A stretch of 64,000 bases of DNA from Bin87 sp034423115 (lineage in GTDB: Bacteria; Chloroflexota; Dehalococcoidia; Lucifugimonadales; UBA3495), in NCBI GenBank assembly GCA_034423115.1, contig DAOUJD010000073.1:1-64000 (forward strand), given 5' to 3'. The notes under the pieces were generated by a model. The model worked only from the letters and a program-made list of their open reading frames with translations. It ran no database searches and was not told where the DNA came from. The translations under genes were made by a program, and so were the position numbers. Below are positions 1 through 9,205 of the stretch, one piece after another (within the stretch, counting starts at the first letter, position 1; each line of letters begins with the position of its first letter).

Positions 1-594
<594 letters not shown>

Positions 595-754
595 CACGCT
601 AGGAACTTCAAATTCCCTAGACTCGGTTCTTTATGCAGTTCAGACTTCCTATTCAGTTGTTAACGTGCTCCAACCGCCCGTGGCCTGATCGACGTGGTGT
701 CGTTAGCGCTGCCGCACCCTCGGGAAACGGCGTCCGTTCAGTTGGTGGACATGG

Positions 755-783
755 AGTATATGACGATTCTGGTGATGCGTCAA
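755..783 (-). promoter_or_regulatory. sigma70-type promoter for the 23S rRNA
   Basis: On the minus strand TTGACG (778-783) and TATACT (755-760) are separated by exactly 17 nt. Transcription would start near 748 and run straight into the 23S gene, which begins about 150 nt downstream with no open reading frame between. This supports independent transcription of the 23S gene. Confidence 0.7.
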
Positions 784-819
784 TAGTCGCAAGCAGCGCC
801 ACGTGGCGGTGTTTGGTTA

Positions 820-1671
820 TCAGCGACCCACGAACGGGGGCATCCCACGATTTTTGTCGAGGAACCATTGAACCGCGATCTTATGATCCTCGGTGCGGCG
901 CACGTGTTCCTGGGCGGCTGACGCCAGTTCCAGGGCCTCGCGGAACGTGAGATCCATGCTTTCCTGGACGAGGTATTTCGTCAGCGAGTGGGCGATGGTT
1001 GGGCCGCTGGCGATGCGGGAGGCCAACTCCATGGCCCCTTCCATGAGCTGGTCGTCGGGGAAGCACTTGCTGGCGAGGCCGATGCGAACCGCGTCTTCGC
1101 CGCCCATCCAATCCCCGGTGTATTGCAGCAGCAGGGTATTGCTGGTGCCAATAAGCTTGGGAAGTTGCCAGCAACTGCCATCCCCAGGGATGAGTCCGTT
1201 GAGCACGAAACGTTCGGACAAGCGTCCGCTGTCGCCAACCACCCGGATGTCGCAGGAAAGAGCCAACCCGCAACCGACCCCGGCCGCGGGGCCGTTGACC
1301 ACGGCTATGGACGGTTTCTGCAAATCGTGGATCCGGAGGGGAACGAAATTGACTCGGGGACCACTTTCGGAACTTTTCTGACGACCCTTCATGTATTCCA
1401 TCTTGCCCCACGTCAAGGGCTGGGGTTCCGTTTCGGCTGCTCGCTCGTCGATGCGTTGCCGAAACCCTCGGACGTTCGCACCGGAACAGAAAGACGGCTC
1501 GGTGCCGGTGAGGACAAGAACACGCTCTTCCGGGTTGTTCTCGAACTCATCCAACCGCTCGAACATTTCGGCAGCCATGTCGGGACCCAACGCGTTACGT
1601 GTGGGAGGGTCATGCATGGTCATGACCAACACTCCATCCACCACTTGAGTCTTGATAAATTCGTATGCCAT
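820..1671 (-). CDS. enoyl-CoA hydratase/isomerase family protein
   Basis: A 283-residue crotonase-fold protein. The two oxyanion-hole segments are visible, SFCSGANVRGF at about residues 60-70 and GPAAGVGCGLALSCD at about 127-141. They are followed by the crotonase pattern IPGDGSCWQLPKLIG at about 161-175. Family members hydrate or isomerise acyl-CoA thioesters in fatty acid or aromatic acid degradation; the substrate cannot be read from sequence. The start is taken at 1671 because GAGGT lies 7 nt upstream; an in-frame ATG at 1698 would add nine residues. The gene stands alone, upstream of and in the same direction as the 23S rRNA. Confidence 0.9.
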   Translation of the reverse strand: MAYEFIKTQVVDGVLVMTMHDPPTRNALGPDMAAEMFERLDEFENNPEERVLVLTGTEPSFCSGANVRGFRQRIDERAAETEPQPLTWGKMEYMKGRQKSSESGPRVNFVPLRIHDLQKPSIAVVNGPAAGVGCGLALSCDIRVVGDSGRLSERFVLNGLIPGDGSCWQLPKLIGTSNTLLLQYTGDWMGGEDAVRIGLASKCFPDDQLMEGAMELASRIASGPTIAHSLTKYLVQESMDLTFREALELASAAQEHVRRTEDHKIAVQWFLDKNRGMPPFVGR

Positions 1672-1935
1672 TAAGTCGACCTCGCCGATCCCGGACAAAC
1701 TTCCGGGGTGAAAGTTACGGTCATTCTACCCGGCGGGCGCGACAGTCGGCTAGCGAACGCGCCGGAGGCGGCGCGCTGGGGCTGTGCGATGTGCCAAGCA
1801 ATGTGACCTGCCCGCGATTTGGCAACCTTATGTCAGTTGCTCAAGTTTGCCAACTGTGTAGCCATCCCCTAAAATCCGCCCATTGCATCAAGAAAGTGCC
1901 CGGGGTAGATACAGCCAGCCCAGAGGAGTCAAGCC

Positions 1936-2373
1936 ATGCAATCCGGAACAATCGTTAATCTCCATATCGCCCGCGTGAAAGGGACACCATCGGACCCGGT
2001 AGAAACCGCTCGCGCAATATCGGCAGAGGGTCTTGAAGGCGACCGCAGCCGCAATCCTCGAAACCTTCGCCAAGTGCTGGTGATGGACAAGGAAACGCTG
2101 GATCACTACGGGCTCGAGCCGGGAAACATCAAAGAAAACATCACAGTCACGGGGATGGATCTATCGCAAGCCAGACAAGGCCACGTGTTTTTTATAGGTG
2201 ATGAGGAGAACCACGTGACGCTGGAGGTGACCGGAGACTGCGAGCCTTGCCAGAAGATGGACGCGTTGATACCGGGTCTGCGGGAGGAAATATTCGGCAA
2301 ACGCGGGATCCTGACGGTCGTGCTGCAAGGCGGGGATATCAGGGTGGGAGATACCATCCGATTGGAACCGTAA
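1936..2373 (+). CDS. MOSC domain-containing protein
   Basis: A 145-residue single-domain MOSC (molybdenum cofactor sulfurase C-terminal) protein. The conserved region carries EGLEGDRSR near residues 31-39 and the hallmark cysteine pair in TGDCEPCQKMD near residues 98-108. Stand-alone MOSC proteins are thought to bind or transfer sulfur or the molybdenum cofactor, or to act with molybdoenzymes on N-hydroxylated substrates. A GAGGAG ribosome binding site precedes the ATG. The window also holds a molybdenum hydroxylase (51.6 kb), so Moco chemistry is present in the cell, but no direct link is shown. Confidence 0.88.
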   Translation: MQSGTIVNLHIARVKGTPSDPVETARAISAEGLEGDRSRNPRNLRQVLVMDKETLDHYGLEPGNIKENITVTGMDLSQARQGHVFFIGDEENHVTLEVTGDCEPCQKMDALIPGLREEIFGKRGILTVVLQGGDIRVGDTIRLEP

Positions 2374-2433
2374 CCCGGAAATCATGAGAACGATAACTGC
2401 GACACATTGGATATATTTCTGGCGGTGGCGAAG

Positions 2434-3825
2434 ATGCTATCCATTCTGAACGTTGTAACCCTTCGATATCGTATTTGGGCGCTGGCAGCGGTTTTTTCCC
2501 TGCCAGCGCTCGCTTTTGTAGCGTGGCCTCAGGTAGCGCACGCCGCGGGAGTCGACTCTGAAACACAGTTTGTGCTGAACACCTTCGCATTCCTGATCTG
2601 GGGCGCCCTGGTGATGTGGATGTGCGCCGGATTCACGATGCTGGAAGCGGGGTCGGTTCGCACCAAGAACGCCGCGATGATCTGTCTCAAGAATATCGGC
2701 TTGTACTCAATTGCCGGGCTGGCGTTTTATTTCATCGGGTACAACCTGATGTACAACGGTGTTCAACAGGTGATCGGGACGGTGGTATGGCCGCTATATG
2801 GACCGTCGGGAGACGAGATTGCGCTCCTGAGCGGCGATGAATCGGCGCTGGGAGCGGTGGTGGACAACGGATATTCCGTGATGTCGGACTGGTTCTTCCA
2901 AATGGTGTTCGTGGCGACGACGGCATCCATCGTTTCCGGCGCCCTGGCTGAGCGCGTCAAGATGTGGAGCTTCTTCATATTCACGCTGCTACTGACCGCG
3001 TTCATCTACCCGATCATCGGGTCGTGGACCTGGGGCGGAGGATGGCTCGCGGCGATGGGCTTCCAGGACTTCGCCGGGTCCACCATCGTGCACAGCACCG
3101 GTGGATGGGCCGCGCTGGCCGGCGCGCTGGTAGTGGGGCCCCGGCTGGGCAAATTCCGGCGGGACGGTTCGGCCCGTGCCACGCCGCCGTCCAACGTGGT
3201 TCTGGTGACGCTGGGAGTGTTTATCCTGTGGTTCGGGTGGTTCGGATTCAACGGTGGTTCACAGCTGGCGTTGGGTTCCGCTTTCGATGCAGTGGCGATG
3301 AGCAACGTGCTGGTTAACACCAACCTGGCGGCCGCTGCCGGCGTGATCACCGCGCTGTCCCTGTCGCGGCTGGTGTTCGGTCGCATCGACCTCTTGGTAG
3401 GCTTGAATGGAGGGCTGGCTGGTTTGGTATCGATCACGGCCGGGCCCGACATCGTCCCTCATGCCTGGTCGGTGCTCATCGGCATCGTCGGGGGAGCGAT
3501 TTGTACCGGAGGCATCAAGCTCCTGGAGATCGTCAAGGTGGACGACGTAGTGGGCGCGGTACCGGTGCACCTGTTCGCCGGCGTATGGGGAACCATTGCT
3601 GTGTGCATCGCGGCCGGCGGGAATTTTGTGGTCCAAATTGTGGGCATCCTGTCGATTGGGGCCTTCGTGTTCGCGGTGTCGTGGGTGGTCTGGTTCGCCA
3701 TCGAAAAGACGGTTGGCGCCAGGGTGTCCGAGGCGACGGAGCGCCTGGGCCAGGACACGGCCGAATTGGGAATGGAATCGTACCCCGAGTTCGTGCTGAT
3801 GCCGGAACCGGCGGACGACGATTAG
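2434..3825 (+). CDS. amt: ammonium transporter (Amt/MEP/Rh family)
   Basis: A large Amt-family channel that moves ammonium/ammonia across the cytoplasmic membrane. A signal-peptide-like segment (hydrophobic, ending in AHAAG) is followed by about eleven membrane helices. Family motifs include MCAGFTMLEAGSVRTKNA near the N-terminus, STIVHSTGGWAALAGA in the middle with the pore histidine, and VPVHLFAGVWG with the second pore histidine near the C-terminal third. The ATG at 2434 gives 463 residues with a sensible signal peptide; a TTG at 2407 would add nine residues. No GlnB/GlnK gene follows, which is unusual because amt and glnK are often paired. Confidence 0.93.
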   Translation: MLSILNVVTLRYRIWALAAVFSLPALAFVAWPQVAHAAGVDSETQFVLNTFAFLIWGALVMWMCAGFTMLEAGSVRTKNAAMICLKNIGLYSIAGLAFYFIGYNLMYNGVQQVIGTVVWPLYGPSGDEIALLSGDESALGAVVDNGYSVMSDWFFQMVFVATTASIVSGALAERVKMWSFFIFTLLLTAFIYPIIGSWTWGGGWLAAMGFQDFAGSTIVHSTGGWAALAGALVVGPRLGKFRRDGSARATPPSNVVLVTLGVFILWFGWFGFNGGSQLALGSAFDAVAMSNVLVNTNLAAAAGVITALSLSRLVFGRIDLLVGLNGGLAGLVSITAGPDIVPHAWSVLIGIVGGAICTGGIKLLEIVKVDDVVGAVPVHLFAGVWGTIAVCIAAGGNFVVQIVGILSIGAFVFAVSWVVWFAIEKTVGARVSEATERLGQDTAELGMESYPEFVLMPEPADDD

Positions 3826-3867
3826 AGCCTGTTTTCGGGAAGCCCCGTTAACGAGGTAGGCTCTAAT
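3821..3867 (+). terminator. 10-bp inverted repeat at the end of amt
   Basis: ATTAGAGCCT (3821-3830, overlapping the amt stop codon) is repeated in perfect inverted orientation as AGGCTCTAAT (3858-3867), with a GC-containing loop that could pair further. There is no T-run after it, so it is a possible transcript end or stability element rather than a textbook terminator. The remaining 230 bases before the next gene contain nothing I recognise. Confidence 0.4.
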
Positions 3868-4097
3868 CGCGGCTCTTGTTCGGGTGATCAGGGTAATCGC
3901 ATTTTGGCAGATTAGAATTCCGTCTTCCCCACACAAGCGGAATAGAATTAGCGGAATGACCAGTTTCGTCAGGCAACGATGCCGTTTGCGATATTTGGTC
4001 GCAACCTTTCGCTGGAGTGACGCGCGGGGGATTTTGAAATGCGATTGCCCTGATGCGGTGACACTGATCCAGACACTCCGTACCCAAAGCGCCGGTA

Positions 4098-4289
4098 TCA
4101 CCGGCCCTTCGGGAACAGTCGATCGACGAATGCGCTCGCAGTAGCGAAGAACGCTCCCAATCCAGCAACAAAGCCCGCCAGCGGCAAGTTTTCAGTACTC
4201 AGCCAAACTAGCAGAGCTGCGAACGCAGTTGCCACGAATAGACAGAACAGCACCCAATGAACTCCCTGGATTAGTTTCGAGTTCACCAT
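4098..4289 (-). CDS. small two-helix membrane protein, function unknown
   Basis: A 63-residue product with two clear hydrophobic segments (about residues 9-30 and 35-57) joined by a short polar turn and ending in a basic tail FPKGR. This is a plausible small membrane protein but resembles no family I can name. It follows another small membrane protein by 10 nt and both follow the MmgE/PrpD gene, so they may be co-transcribed. The ribosome binding site is weak. Confidence 0.5.
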   Translation of the reverse strand: MVNSKLIQGVHWVLFCLFVATAFAALLVWLSTENLPLAGFVAGLGAFFATASAFVDRLFPKGR

Positions 4290-4299
4290 CGCTGACCTG

Positions 4300-4548
4300 C
4301 TATCTCTGACCGGGTAATTTCCCGAATGTCAAAATTCCCGAGGCCACAGCCCCCCCAACTATCGTCATAGCGCCCCCAACGAAAACCAGCAGCGAGAAGG
4401 ACTTACAGGCGGGTTTTTGCGTCGGGAATCCAGGTAATCCATTGATAATCGACGGGCAATCCATCAACTCCACGCCGGCCCCGCCGACTACGGCCAAGAT
4501 GGCGCCCAGGATAAACGCTGAGCCGAAGCCTATAAGACCCCATACCAT
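4300..4548 (-). CDS. small membrane protein, function unknown
   Basis: An 82-residue protein with an N-terminal glycine/alanine-rich hydrophobic helix (about 3-26), a central loop with two cysteines (MDCPS and KPACKS) and a second hydrophobic helix (about 50-75). The two cysteines in the loop could form a disulfide outside the membrane, which is inference. It ends 10 nt before the next small membrane gene. The ATG is preceded by GGGAAG. I do not recognise the family. Confidence 0.55.
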   Translation of the reverse strand: MVWGLIGFGSAFILGAILAVVGGAGVELMDCPSIINGLPGFPTQKPACKSFSLLVFVGGAMTIVGGAVASGILTFGKLPGQR

Positions 4549-4565
4549 TTCATCACTTCCCTATG

Positions 4566-4618
4566 CCTGTCCGCAGGGGCTTCGGACAGGCTACTCCGGG
4601 CTCTGGCCCAGAGTAGCC
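4566..4618. repeat. two adjacent hairpins between mmgE/prpD and the small membrane genes
   Basis: CCTGTCCG (4566-4573) pairs with CGGACAGG (4583-4590), and directly beside it GGCTACTC (4589-4596) pairs with GAGTAGCC (4611-4618). The two stems share two bases, so they form back-to-back hairpins right after the MmgE/PrpD stop codon. Neither is followed by a T-run. They could act as 3'-end stabilisers or be an intergenic palindromic repeat. Confidence 0.5.
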
Positions 4619-4627
4619 ACACTTCTC

Positions 4628-5995
4628 CTACCGCACCAGCGTCCCCCGGATCGCCGCCGCCACGTCGTCCACCTGCGTGACGTCCTGCCACTGGCGGACG
4701 GCATCATCAACGCGGTCCTCGGTGAGAACTAAACCGACGTTGTCGCGGAACTTGCCGGTGATATTGTCCATTCCCCAGGGGTTGGCCTGGCTGCCCAGGA
4801 TGTTCCCACGCGCGGTTTCGTGCTCGATAACCCGGCCATCCTTCAAGGTGACGCGGATCGGTACCCCCTTGGAGACGGTGCCGCCACCGAGTTCGAACTT
4901 GGACTGCACCCGGATCCGGACACGTTCCATCATGTCCTGAACGTCGGCGTCGACGATTTTCTCGTCGGTGAACGTGTCGATGTCGATCTCACCGTCCACC
5001 AGGGCGGCGGCCATGTTGTACTTGGCGCTGAACTTGCCCTTGAGATCGGATTCGGGCTCCTCGTAGAGCATGACGGTTGAGGCGTAAGACTGCACGATTT
5101 CAGCATTGGCGACGTCTTCGTATCCGAACCCGTGCTCACGCATCATGCCGAAAACGCTGTCGAGCATGGCGTGGTTGCCACCACAAGACGGATACTTCTT
5201 GATCATCAACGCGTCCTGAACATGGAATGGCTTGCCGAGATTTTCGGCGGCGGCTTCCAGGTCAGTATGCTCGTCGCCGATGACGGTGGCGGTGAATCCC
5301 ACCGGGTGTTCGAGGATCTCGTCGCCGGCGGTGAAGCCACGTTGAGCCAACTGCGCGGCCATGACGCCATCGCGGCAGGTCATGCCGGCGTGCAGCGGCT
5401 TGGTCATGGTACCGAAGTTGTGGATCACCCCGCCGGCCATGGAGCCGGCCATGCCCAGGGCCATGGTGGTCTGGCGCTCGTCGAGTTTCAATAGCTTGGC
5501 GCAGGCCGCGGCGGCAGCCAGCCGACCCAGGATCGCGGTGCTGTGGAATCCCCGGTGCATTTGCTGGGTGTGATAGTGAGTTGCGTAGTCCACGGCGAGG
5601 CCGACCTCGCAGCCCACGACGTAGGCTTCCATCAGGTCGCGGCCGGTAGCGCCAATGCTCTCACCGAGGGCCAGCAGCGCCGGGAAGATGGCGACGGTAG
5701 GATGGCCGAACCCACCGAAATCGTCGTAGTCCAACGCGTGGCCCATGGTGCCGTTGACCAATGCCGCGTTCTGGACCGAGGTACGTTCGCCAGTGGCGAG
5801 GATGGTGGCCTCTTCGGTGCCGCCCATGTCGCTGGCGTAGTTGCGGATGATATCGCCCACCTTTTGGGTAGAGCCCGCCAGGATCACGCCAACGAGATCG
5901 AAACAGGACTCATTGGCGACCCGAATGGCATCGGGCGGTATGTCTTCGTACGTCGTCTCCACGACCCACTTGGCTACTTTTTCGGTGGCGCCCAT
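4628..5995 (-). CDS. MmgE/PrpD family protein
   Basis: A 455-residue member of the MmgE/PrpD family, which includes 2-methylcitrate dehydratase and iminodisuccinate/aconitate-like decarboxylases. Recognisable segments are the N-terminal ANESCFDLVGVILAGS, NAALVNGTMGHALDYDD around residues 77-93 (a family signature), and GGVIHNFGTMTKPLHAGM around residues 188-205. Length matches the family. The actual substrate is not deducible, and no prpB/prpC genes are near. The start is supported by AGGAGG nine nt upstream and by a TATAAT promoter element about 50 nt upstream. Confidence 0.9.
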   Translation of the reverse strand: MGATEKVAKWVVETTYEDIPPDAIRVANESCFDLVGVILAGSTQKVGDIIRNYASDMGGTEEATILATGERTSVQNAALVNGTMGHALDYDDFGGFGHPTVAIFPALLALGESIGATGRDLMEAYVVGCEVGLAVDYATHYHTQQMHRGFHSTAILGRLAAAAACAKLLKLDERQTTMALGMAGSMAGGVIHNFGTMTKPLHAGMTCRDGVMAAQLAQRGFTAGDEILEHPVGFTATVIGDEHTDLEAAAENLGKPFHVQDALMIKKYPSCGGNHAMLDSVFGMMREHGFGYEDVANAEIVQSYASTVMLYEEPESDLKGKFSAKYNMAAALVDGEIDIDTFTDEKIVDADVQDMMERVRIRVQSKFELGGGTVSKGVPIRVTLKDGRVIEHETARGNILGSQANPWGMDNITGKFRDNVGLVLTEDRVDDAVRQWQDVTQVDDVAAAIRGTLVR

Positions 5996-6047
5996 GATGT
6001 GAAACCTCCTGTTGACCGTGCAATATGTATGCTATGAGTTTTGGCGG

Positions 6048-6056
6048 ATTATAGCA
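6048..6056 (-). promoter_or_regulatory. extended -10 promoter element of the mmgE/prpD gene
   Basis: TGCTATAAT on the minus strand (extended -10 plus perfect TATAAT). It lies about 52 nt before the MmgE/PrpD start codon. No good -35 is visible at 17 nt, as is common for extended -10 promoters. The same TGCTATAAT occurs in front of the tRNA-Gln gene. Confidence 0.55.
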
Positions 6057-6228
6057 TCGGGCCGAGCGGATGCTCTCTGGCCGGGCCGAACGGTGGCCGA
6101 ATCCGGGCGTTCGCTCTGGCTCACTTGGTTGCCGGTCTATAGGGCATTTGCTAGACTGCCGGGGTCGCGCCGGTTTGTTCGTCAAACGCGGCGGCGATCA
6201 ACAGCACGAAAACCCAGGAGGTGGGTTG

Positions 6229-6846
6229 ATGATTTACGAAGTCCGGACTTACGACCTCAAGCCCGGCGGAGTGCCCATTTTCGAAGAGGCTTTTGAGAAG
6301 GCGCTGCCGCACCGTGAGAAATATTCGAAGCTAGCGGCTTTCTTCCATACCGAGATTGGTCCTCTGAACCAGGTGATCCACATCTGGCCCTACGAGAGCC
6401 TGGACGAGCGCGCCGAGGTTCGGGCCGCTTCCGTGCAGGATCCGAATTGGCCGCCAGACAGCCAGGGCACCATCCAGCATATGGAATCCGAGATATTCCA
6501 TCCGGCGCCGTTCATGCGTCCTCTGGGCGGCGGGCAGAAGCTCGGCAACGTTTATGAGATGCGGATATACGAATACCAGAACGGGGCCATGCCCAAGGTG
6601 CTGGACATCTGGTCGGCTGCCATCGAGCATCGCGAAGTGTTCTCGCCCTTGGCGGCGGGGATGTACAGCGACATCGGTGGCCTGAACAAGTGGGTCCACA
6701 TCTGGCCCTACGAGGACCTCGGAGCCCGGGACCGCATCCGAACCGAAGCGAGTTCCTCGCCGCATTGGCCACCGCCGACGCGCGAGTTCCTGGTTGGACA
6801 GGAAACCAAGATTTTGGTTCCGGCGAGTTTCTCACCGCAAGCGTAA
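6229..6846 (+). CDS. NIPSNAP family protein with two repeats
   Basis: A 205-residue protein made of two ferredoxin-like NIPSNAP repeats. The first starts MIYEVRTYDLKPG and the second YEMRIYEYQNG (about residue 105). Each repeat contains the IHIWPYE / VHIWPYE pattern typical of the family. The biochemical role of bacterial NIPSNAP proteins is unclear; they are frequent in genomes with many catabolic oxidoreductases. The start at 6229 was chosen because AGGAGG sits 7 nt upstream; the open frame continues further upstream without support. A strong terminator follows. Confidence 0.9.
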   Translation: MIYEVRTYDLKPGGVPIFEEAFEKALPHREKYSKLAAFFHTEIGPLNQVIHIWPYESLDERAEVRAASVQDPNWPPDSQGTIQHMESEIFHPAPFMRPLGGGQKLGNVYEMRIYEYQNGAMPKVLDIWSAAIEHREVFSPLAAGMYSDIGGLNKWVHIWPYEDLGARDRIRTEASSSPHWPPPTREFLVGQETKILVPASFSPQA

Positions 6847-6873
6847 CCTAACGTAGGAAACGGAGCAAACCCA

Positions 6874-6906
6874 ACCGGGATGGGATTTTCCCATCCCGGT
6901 CTCTTT
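6874..6906 (+). terminator. rho-independent terminator after the NIPSNAP gene
   Basis: A perfect 12-bp stem (ACCGGGATGGGA at 6874-6885, pairing with 6889-6900) has a 3-nt loop and is followed by CTCTTT. It lies 28 nt after the stop codon. Confidence 0.8.
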
Positions 6907-6963
6907 AATCGTAATGCGGTACAATAAGACCTATCATCATGGTCAATTTCGGGAGGTCATGCG

Positions 6964-7782
6964 ATGATCAGATTATACAGCGGGTCAGGCAGCACCGGAA
7001 TTGAATTCCTCGAACTTGTGGATTCCGACGTCCAAGAGCGTCTGTTATATGCGGCTGCCAGGTCGCTGGTCCGGAAAAACATGGGTGTGGAAGCTGCATT
7101 TCTCGCGAATTTCGAATTTCGGTTGTTTGACGCCACTAACGACTTCGGTGATCAATTCTGGGTGCTGGCGGCCACCGTGCCCATAGAGCAGTACGAATAT
7201 CTTCAACAATCGCGCGTGCCATTGATGCGGTCGAAGACCGACCCGAATCAGTGCGACTGGGAGAATGTTGCCAAGGCTATCAACGAATCAGTTCCTCATG
7301 ATGATCAATCATACGTCAGGTTCATAGTCTGCCAATTGGAATTGTCAGAAGCCCCAGACAATTGGAGACAATCGCTGCAGGGTTCTGTGTCATCGTTGAC
7401 CAACCAAGCCGTGCGTCGCTATGCAGACTCCGCAGTCCCAATTCGGACCCATGACGGCTTGGTGTTCCGTTCGCACTCCGAAACCGTCATCTATGACGAA
7501 TTGAAATCCCGAGGCGTCCTCGTGCTTCCTTTACCAGCAGCGGTATTGGGAAATAGCGGCAAAAAGCTCGAGCCTGATTTTGTAGTAGTGCATCAAGGTA
7601 AGGTAGGGATTCTGGAGGTACACGGTGAACCGTGGCATCCGCCCGAAAGGGCTACTGAAGAAGCTAATCGGCGCCGCGAGCTCAGAAACTTCGGCATAGA
7701 ACCCTATGACACATTCGATGCCAAGCTGTGTCGTGAAAATCCCAAATGGGTGGTCGACCAATTTCTCAAACAATTTGGCTAG
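6964..7782 (+). CDS. orphan protein with a PD-(D/E)XK nuclease-like C-terminal half
   Basis: A 272-residue protein. Residues 1-160 match nothing I recognise. Residues 165-250 read like a PD-(D/E)XK fold of the DUF559/Vsr type. E173 is in a helix (HSETVIYDEL), D205 is in EPDFVV, and the strand ILEVHGEPWH carries E218 and H220, where DUF559 proteins have E-V-D-G..H. It is followed by an R...L...G helix (RRRELRNFGI). Such domains bind or cut DNA, so a nuclease or DNA-processing role is inferred. It has its own promoter-like TACAAT upstream (about 6920). No restriction or toxin partner is adjacent, and codon use looks less GC-biased than the neighbours. Confidence 0.7.
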   Translation: MIRLYSGSGSTGIEFLELVDSDVQERLLYAAARSLVRKNMGVEAAFLANFEFRLFDATNDFGDQFWVLAATVPIEQYEYLQQSRVPLMRSKTDPNQCDWENVAKAINESVPHDDQSYVRFIVCQLELSEAPDNWRQSLQGSVSSLTNQAVRRYADSAVPIRTHDGLVFRSHSETVIYDELKSRGVLVLPLPAAVLGNSGKKLEPDFVVVHQGKVGILEVHGEPWHPPERATEEANRRRELRNFGIEPYDTFDAKLCRENPKWVVDQFLKQFG

Positions 7783-7856
7783 AGCGATTGTCGATACGTT
7801 CGAATGGAAATATCGGACACAAAACCACACCCACAGCGAACTCCAAGGGAAATTTT

Positions 7857-8702
7857 ATGAACATCGGAATCGCAATGTTTGTCACCCCGTCATCGATCGA
7901 TGTCGCTGAATTGGCGCAGGCGTGCGAGGGGCACGGATTCGATTCGCTGTGGGTGCCCGAGCATCCGGCAATACCGGCTGGGCCCAAAACTCCGTGGCCC
8001 GGGTCTCCGGACGGCGTGATTCCGCAGATGTATTACGAGTGCGTTGATCCATTCGTGGCATTGGGCCGAGCGTCTGCGGTTACGACTACCCTGAAGTTGG
8101 GCACGGGCATCTGCCTGGTGCCGGAGCGGAACCCGATACTGCTGGCCAAAGAAATTGCCACGCTGGACTTTTTCAGCGGAGGGCGGTTCCTGTTCGGGAT
8201 AGGAACGGGTTGGCTCCGGGAGGAGACGGAATTGTTCGGCATTGAGTTCGGACAGCGGATTGGCTACACGCGGGAATCGATCCTGGCGATGAAAGAGCTT
8301 TGGACCAAGGAGACCGGCGAATTTCATGGGAAGCACATAGATTTCCCTCCGATTTACTCATCGCCAAAGCCGGCGCAGAAGCCGCACCCGCCAGTGCTGA
8401 TCGGGGGGAACGCCCCCAACGTGGCGCGTCGCGTGGTGAGTTGGGGCGACGGTTGGATGCCAAATCGGATATCACCGGAGCAGTTGAACGCAGGGCGCGA
8501 GGACATAGTGCGCCTGGCTCTGGAGGCGGGCCGAGACCCGCACGAGATAGAGGTGTCAGTGTTCGGCCAGCCGGCGGACCCTGAAATCCTCAAGGCATAC
8601 GAAGACGCGGGCGCGTCCCGGGCGATGGTGTTCGCCGACAGCGCGCCGCGGGACGATGCCCTGCGGCAACTGGACGACTACGCGCGCCGTCTGTTGGCAT
8701 AA
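7857..8702 (+). CDS. LLM class F420-dependent oxidoreductase
   Basis: A 281-residue luciferase-like monooxygenase family protein of the F420-dependent type. It starts MNIGIAMFVTPSS and carries FDSLWVPEHPAIP near residues 29-41, LGTGICLVPERNP near 81-93 and FLFGIGTGWLREE near 110-122. The DNA that precedes the ATG also reads open, but the family N-terminus fits the start at 7857. The gene begins 74 nt after the nuclease-like gene and the next gene starts 2 nt after its stop, so the two downstream genes are probably co-transcribed. Substrate unknown. Confidence 0.9.
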   Translation: MNIGIAMFVTPSSIDVAELAQACEGHGFDSLWVPEHPAIPAGPKTPWPGSPDGVIPQMYYECVDPFVALGRASAVTTTLKLGTGICLVPERNPILLAKEIATLDFFSGGRFLFGIGTGWLREETELFGIEFGQRIGYTRESILAMKELWTKETGEFHGKHIDFPPIYSSPKPAQKPHPPVLIGGNAPNVARRVVSWGDGWMPNRISPEQLNAGREDIVRLALEAGRDPHEIEVSVFGQPADPEILKAYEDAGASRAMVFADSAPRDDALRQLDDYARRLLA

Positions 8703-8704
8703 CC

Positions 8705-9100
8705 ATGCTTTCCGAAAACGCCAACATCCTGTCCCTGAGGGACGCCAACCAACGGTTCTACGACGCGTTCGGTTCCTTGGACATGGAGCAGATGGACTCC
8801 GTCTGGGAGCAATCGGATCGGGCGTTATGCGTGCATCCGGGCTGGCAACCGATTGTGGGTTGGCCTGACATCCGCCGGTCGTGGCAGGGGATATTCAATG
8901 GCGCGGCGTTGATGCACTTCAATATTCATTATGTGAACGTTGCCGTCGAGGGCAACTGCGGCTTCGTGACCTGCGTAGAGAGCATCACCAGCGTGGTAGA
9001 AGGGCAAGCGCAGGGATTCGGAGTGCTGGCGACCAATATTTTTGTAAGAAACGGCGACGATTGGCTGGTGGTCGCGCATCACGCATCCCCTCGCCTCTGA
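8705..9100 (+). CDS. SnoaL-like/NTF2-fold protein
   Basis: A 131-residue protein of the nuclear transport factor 2 fold, resembling SnoaL-like/DUF4440 proteins. The pattern begins with a helix around ANQRFYDAFGSLD, then VWEQSDRALCVHPGWQPIVGW, a strand-rich centre, and ends DDWLVVAHHASPRL, which is the usual C-terminus of this family. Such proteins bind or isomerise small ligands, or serve as accessory domains. It starts 2 nt after the LLM oxidoreductase stop codon, suggesting translational coupling. Confidence 0.85.
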   Translation: MLSENANILSLRDANQRFYDAFGSLDMEQMDSVWEQSDRALCVHPGWQPIVGWPDIRRSWQGIFNGAALMHFNIHYVNVAVEGNCGFVTCVESITSVVEGQAQGFGVLATNIFVRNGDDWLVVAHHASPRL

Positions 9101-9205
9101 TTCGGGTCCGATCTTTCTTGGCCTGACGGCGCCGGAGGATTATCCGGGCGGGCCGATAAGCTTGTTTGCGCGGACCATACATCACGATAAAGAACGGAGA
9201 TTTTT

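Noticed and set aside
988..1674. 228-residue plus-strand frame opposite the enoyl-CoA hydratase
   Set aside because: Antisense shadow of a well-recognised gene, with no family motif and no ribosome binding site.
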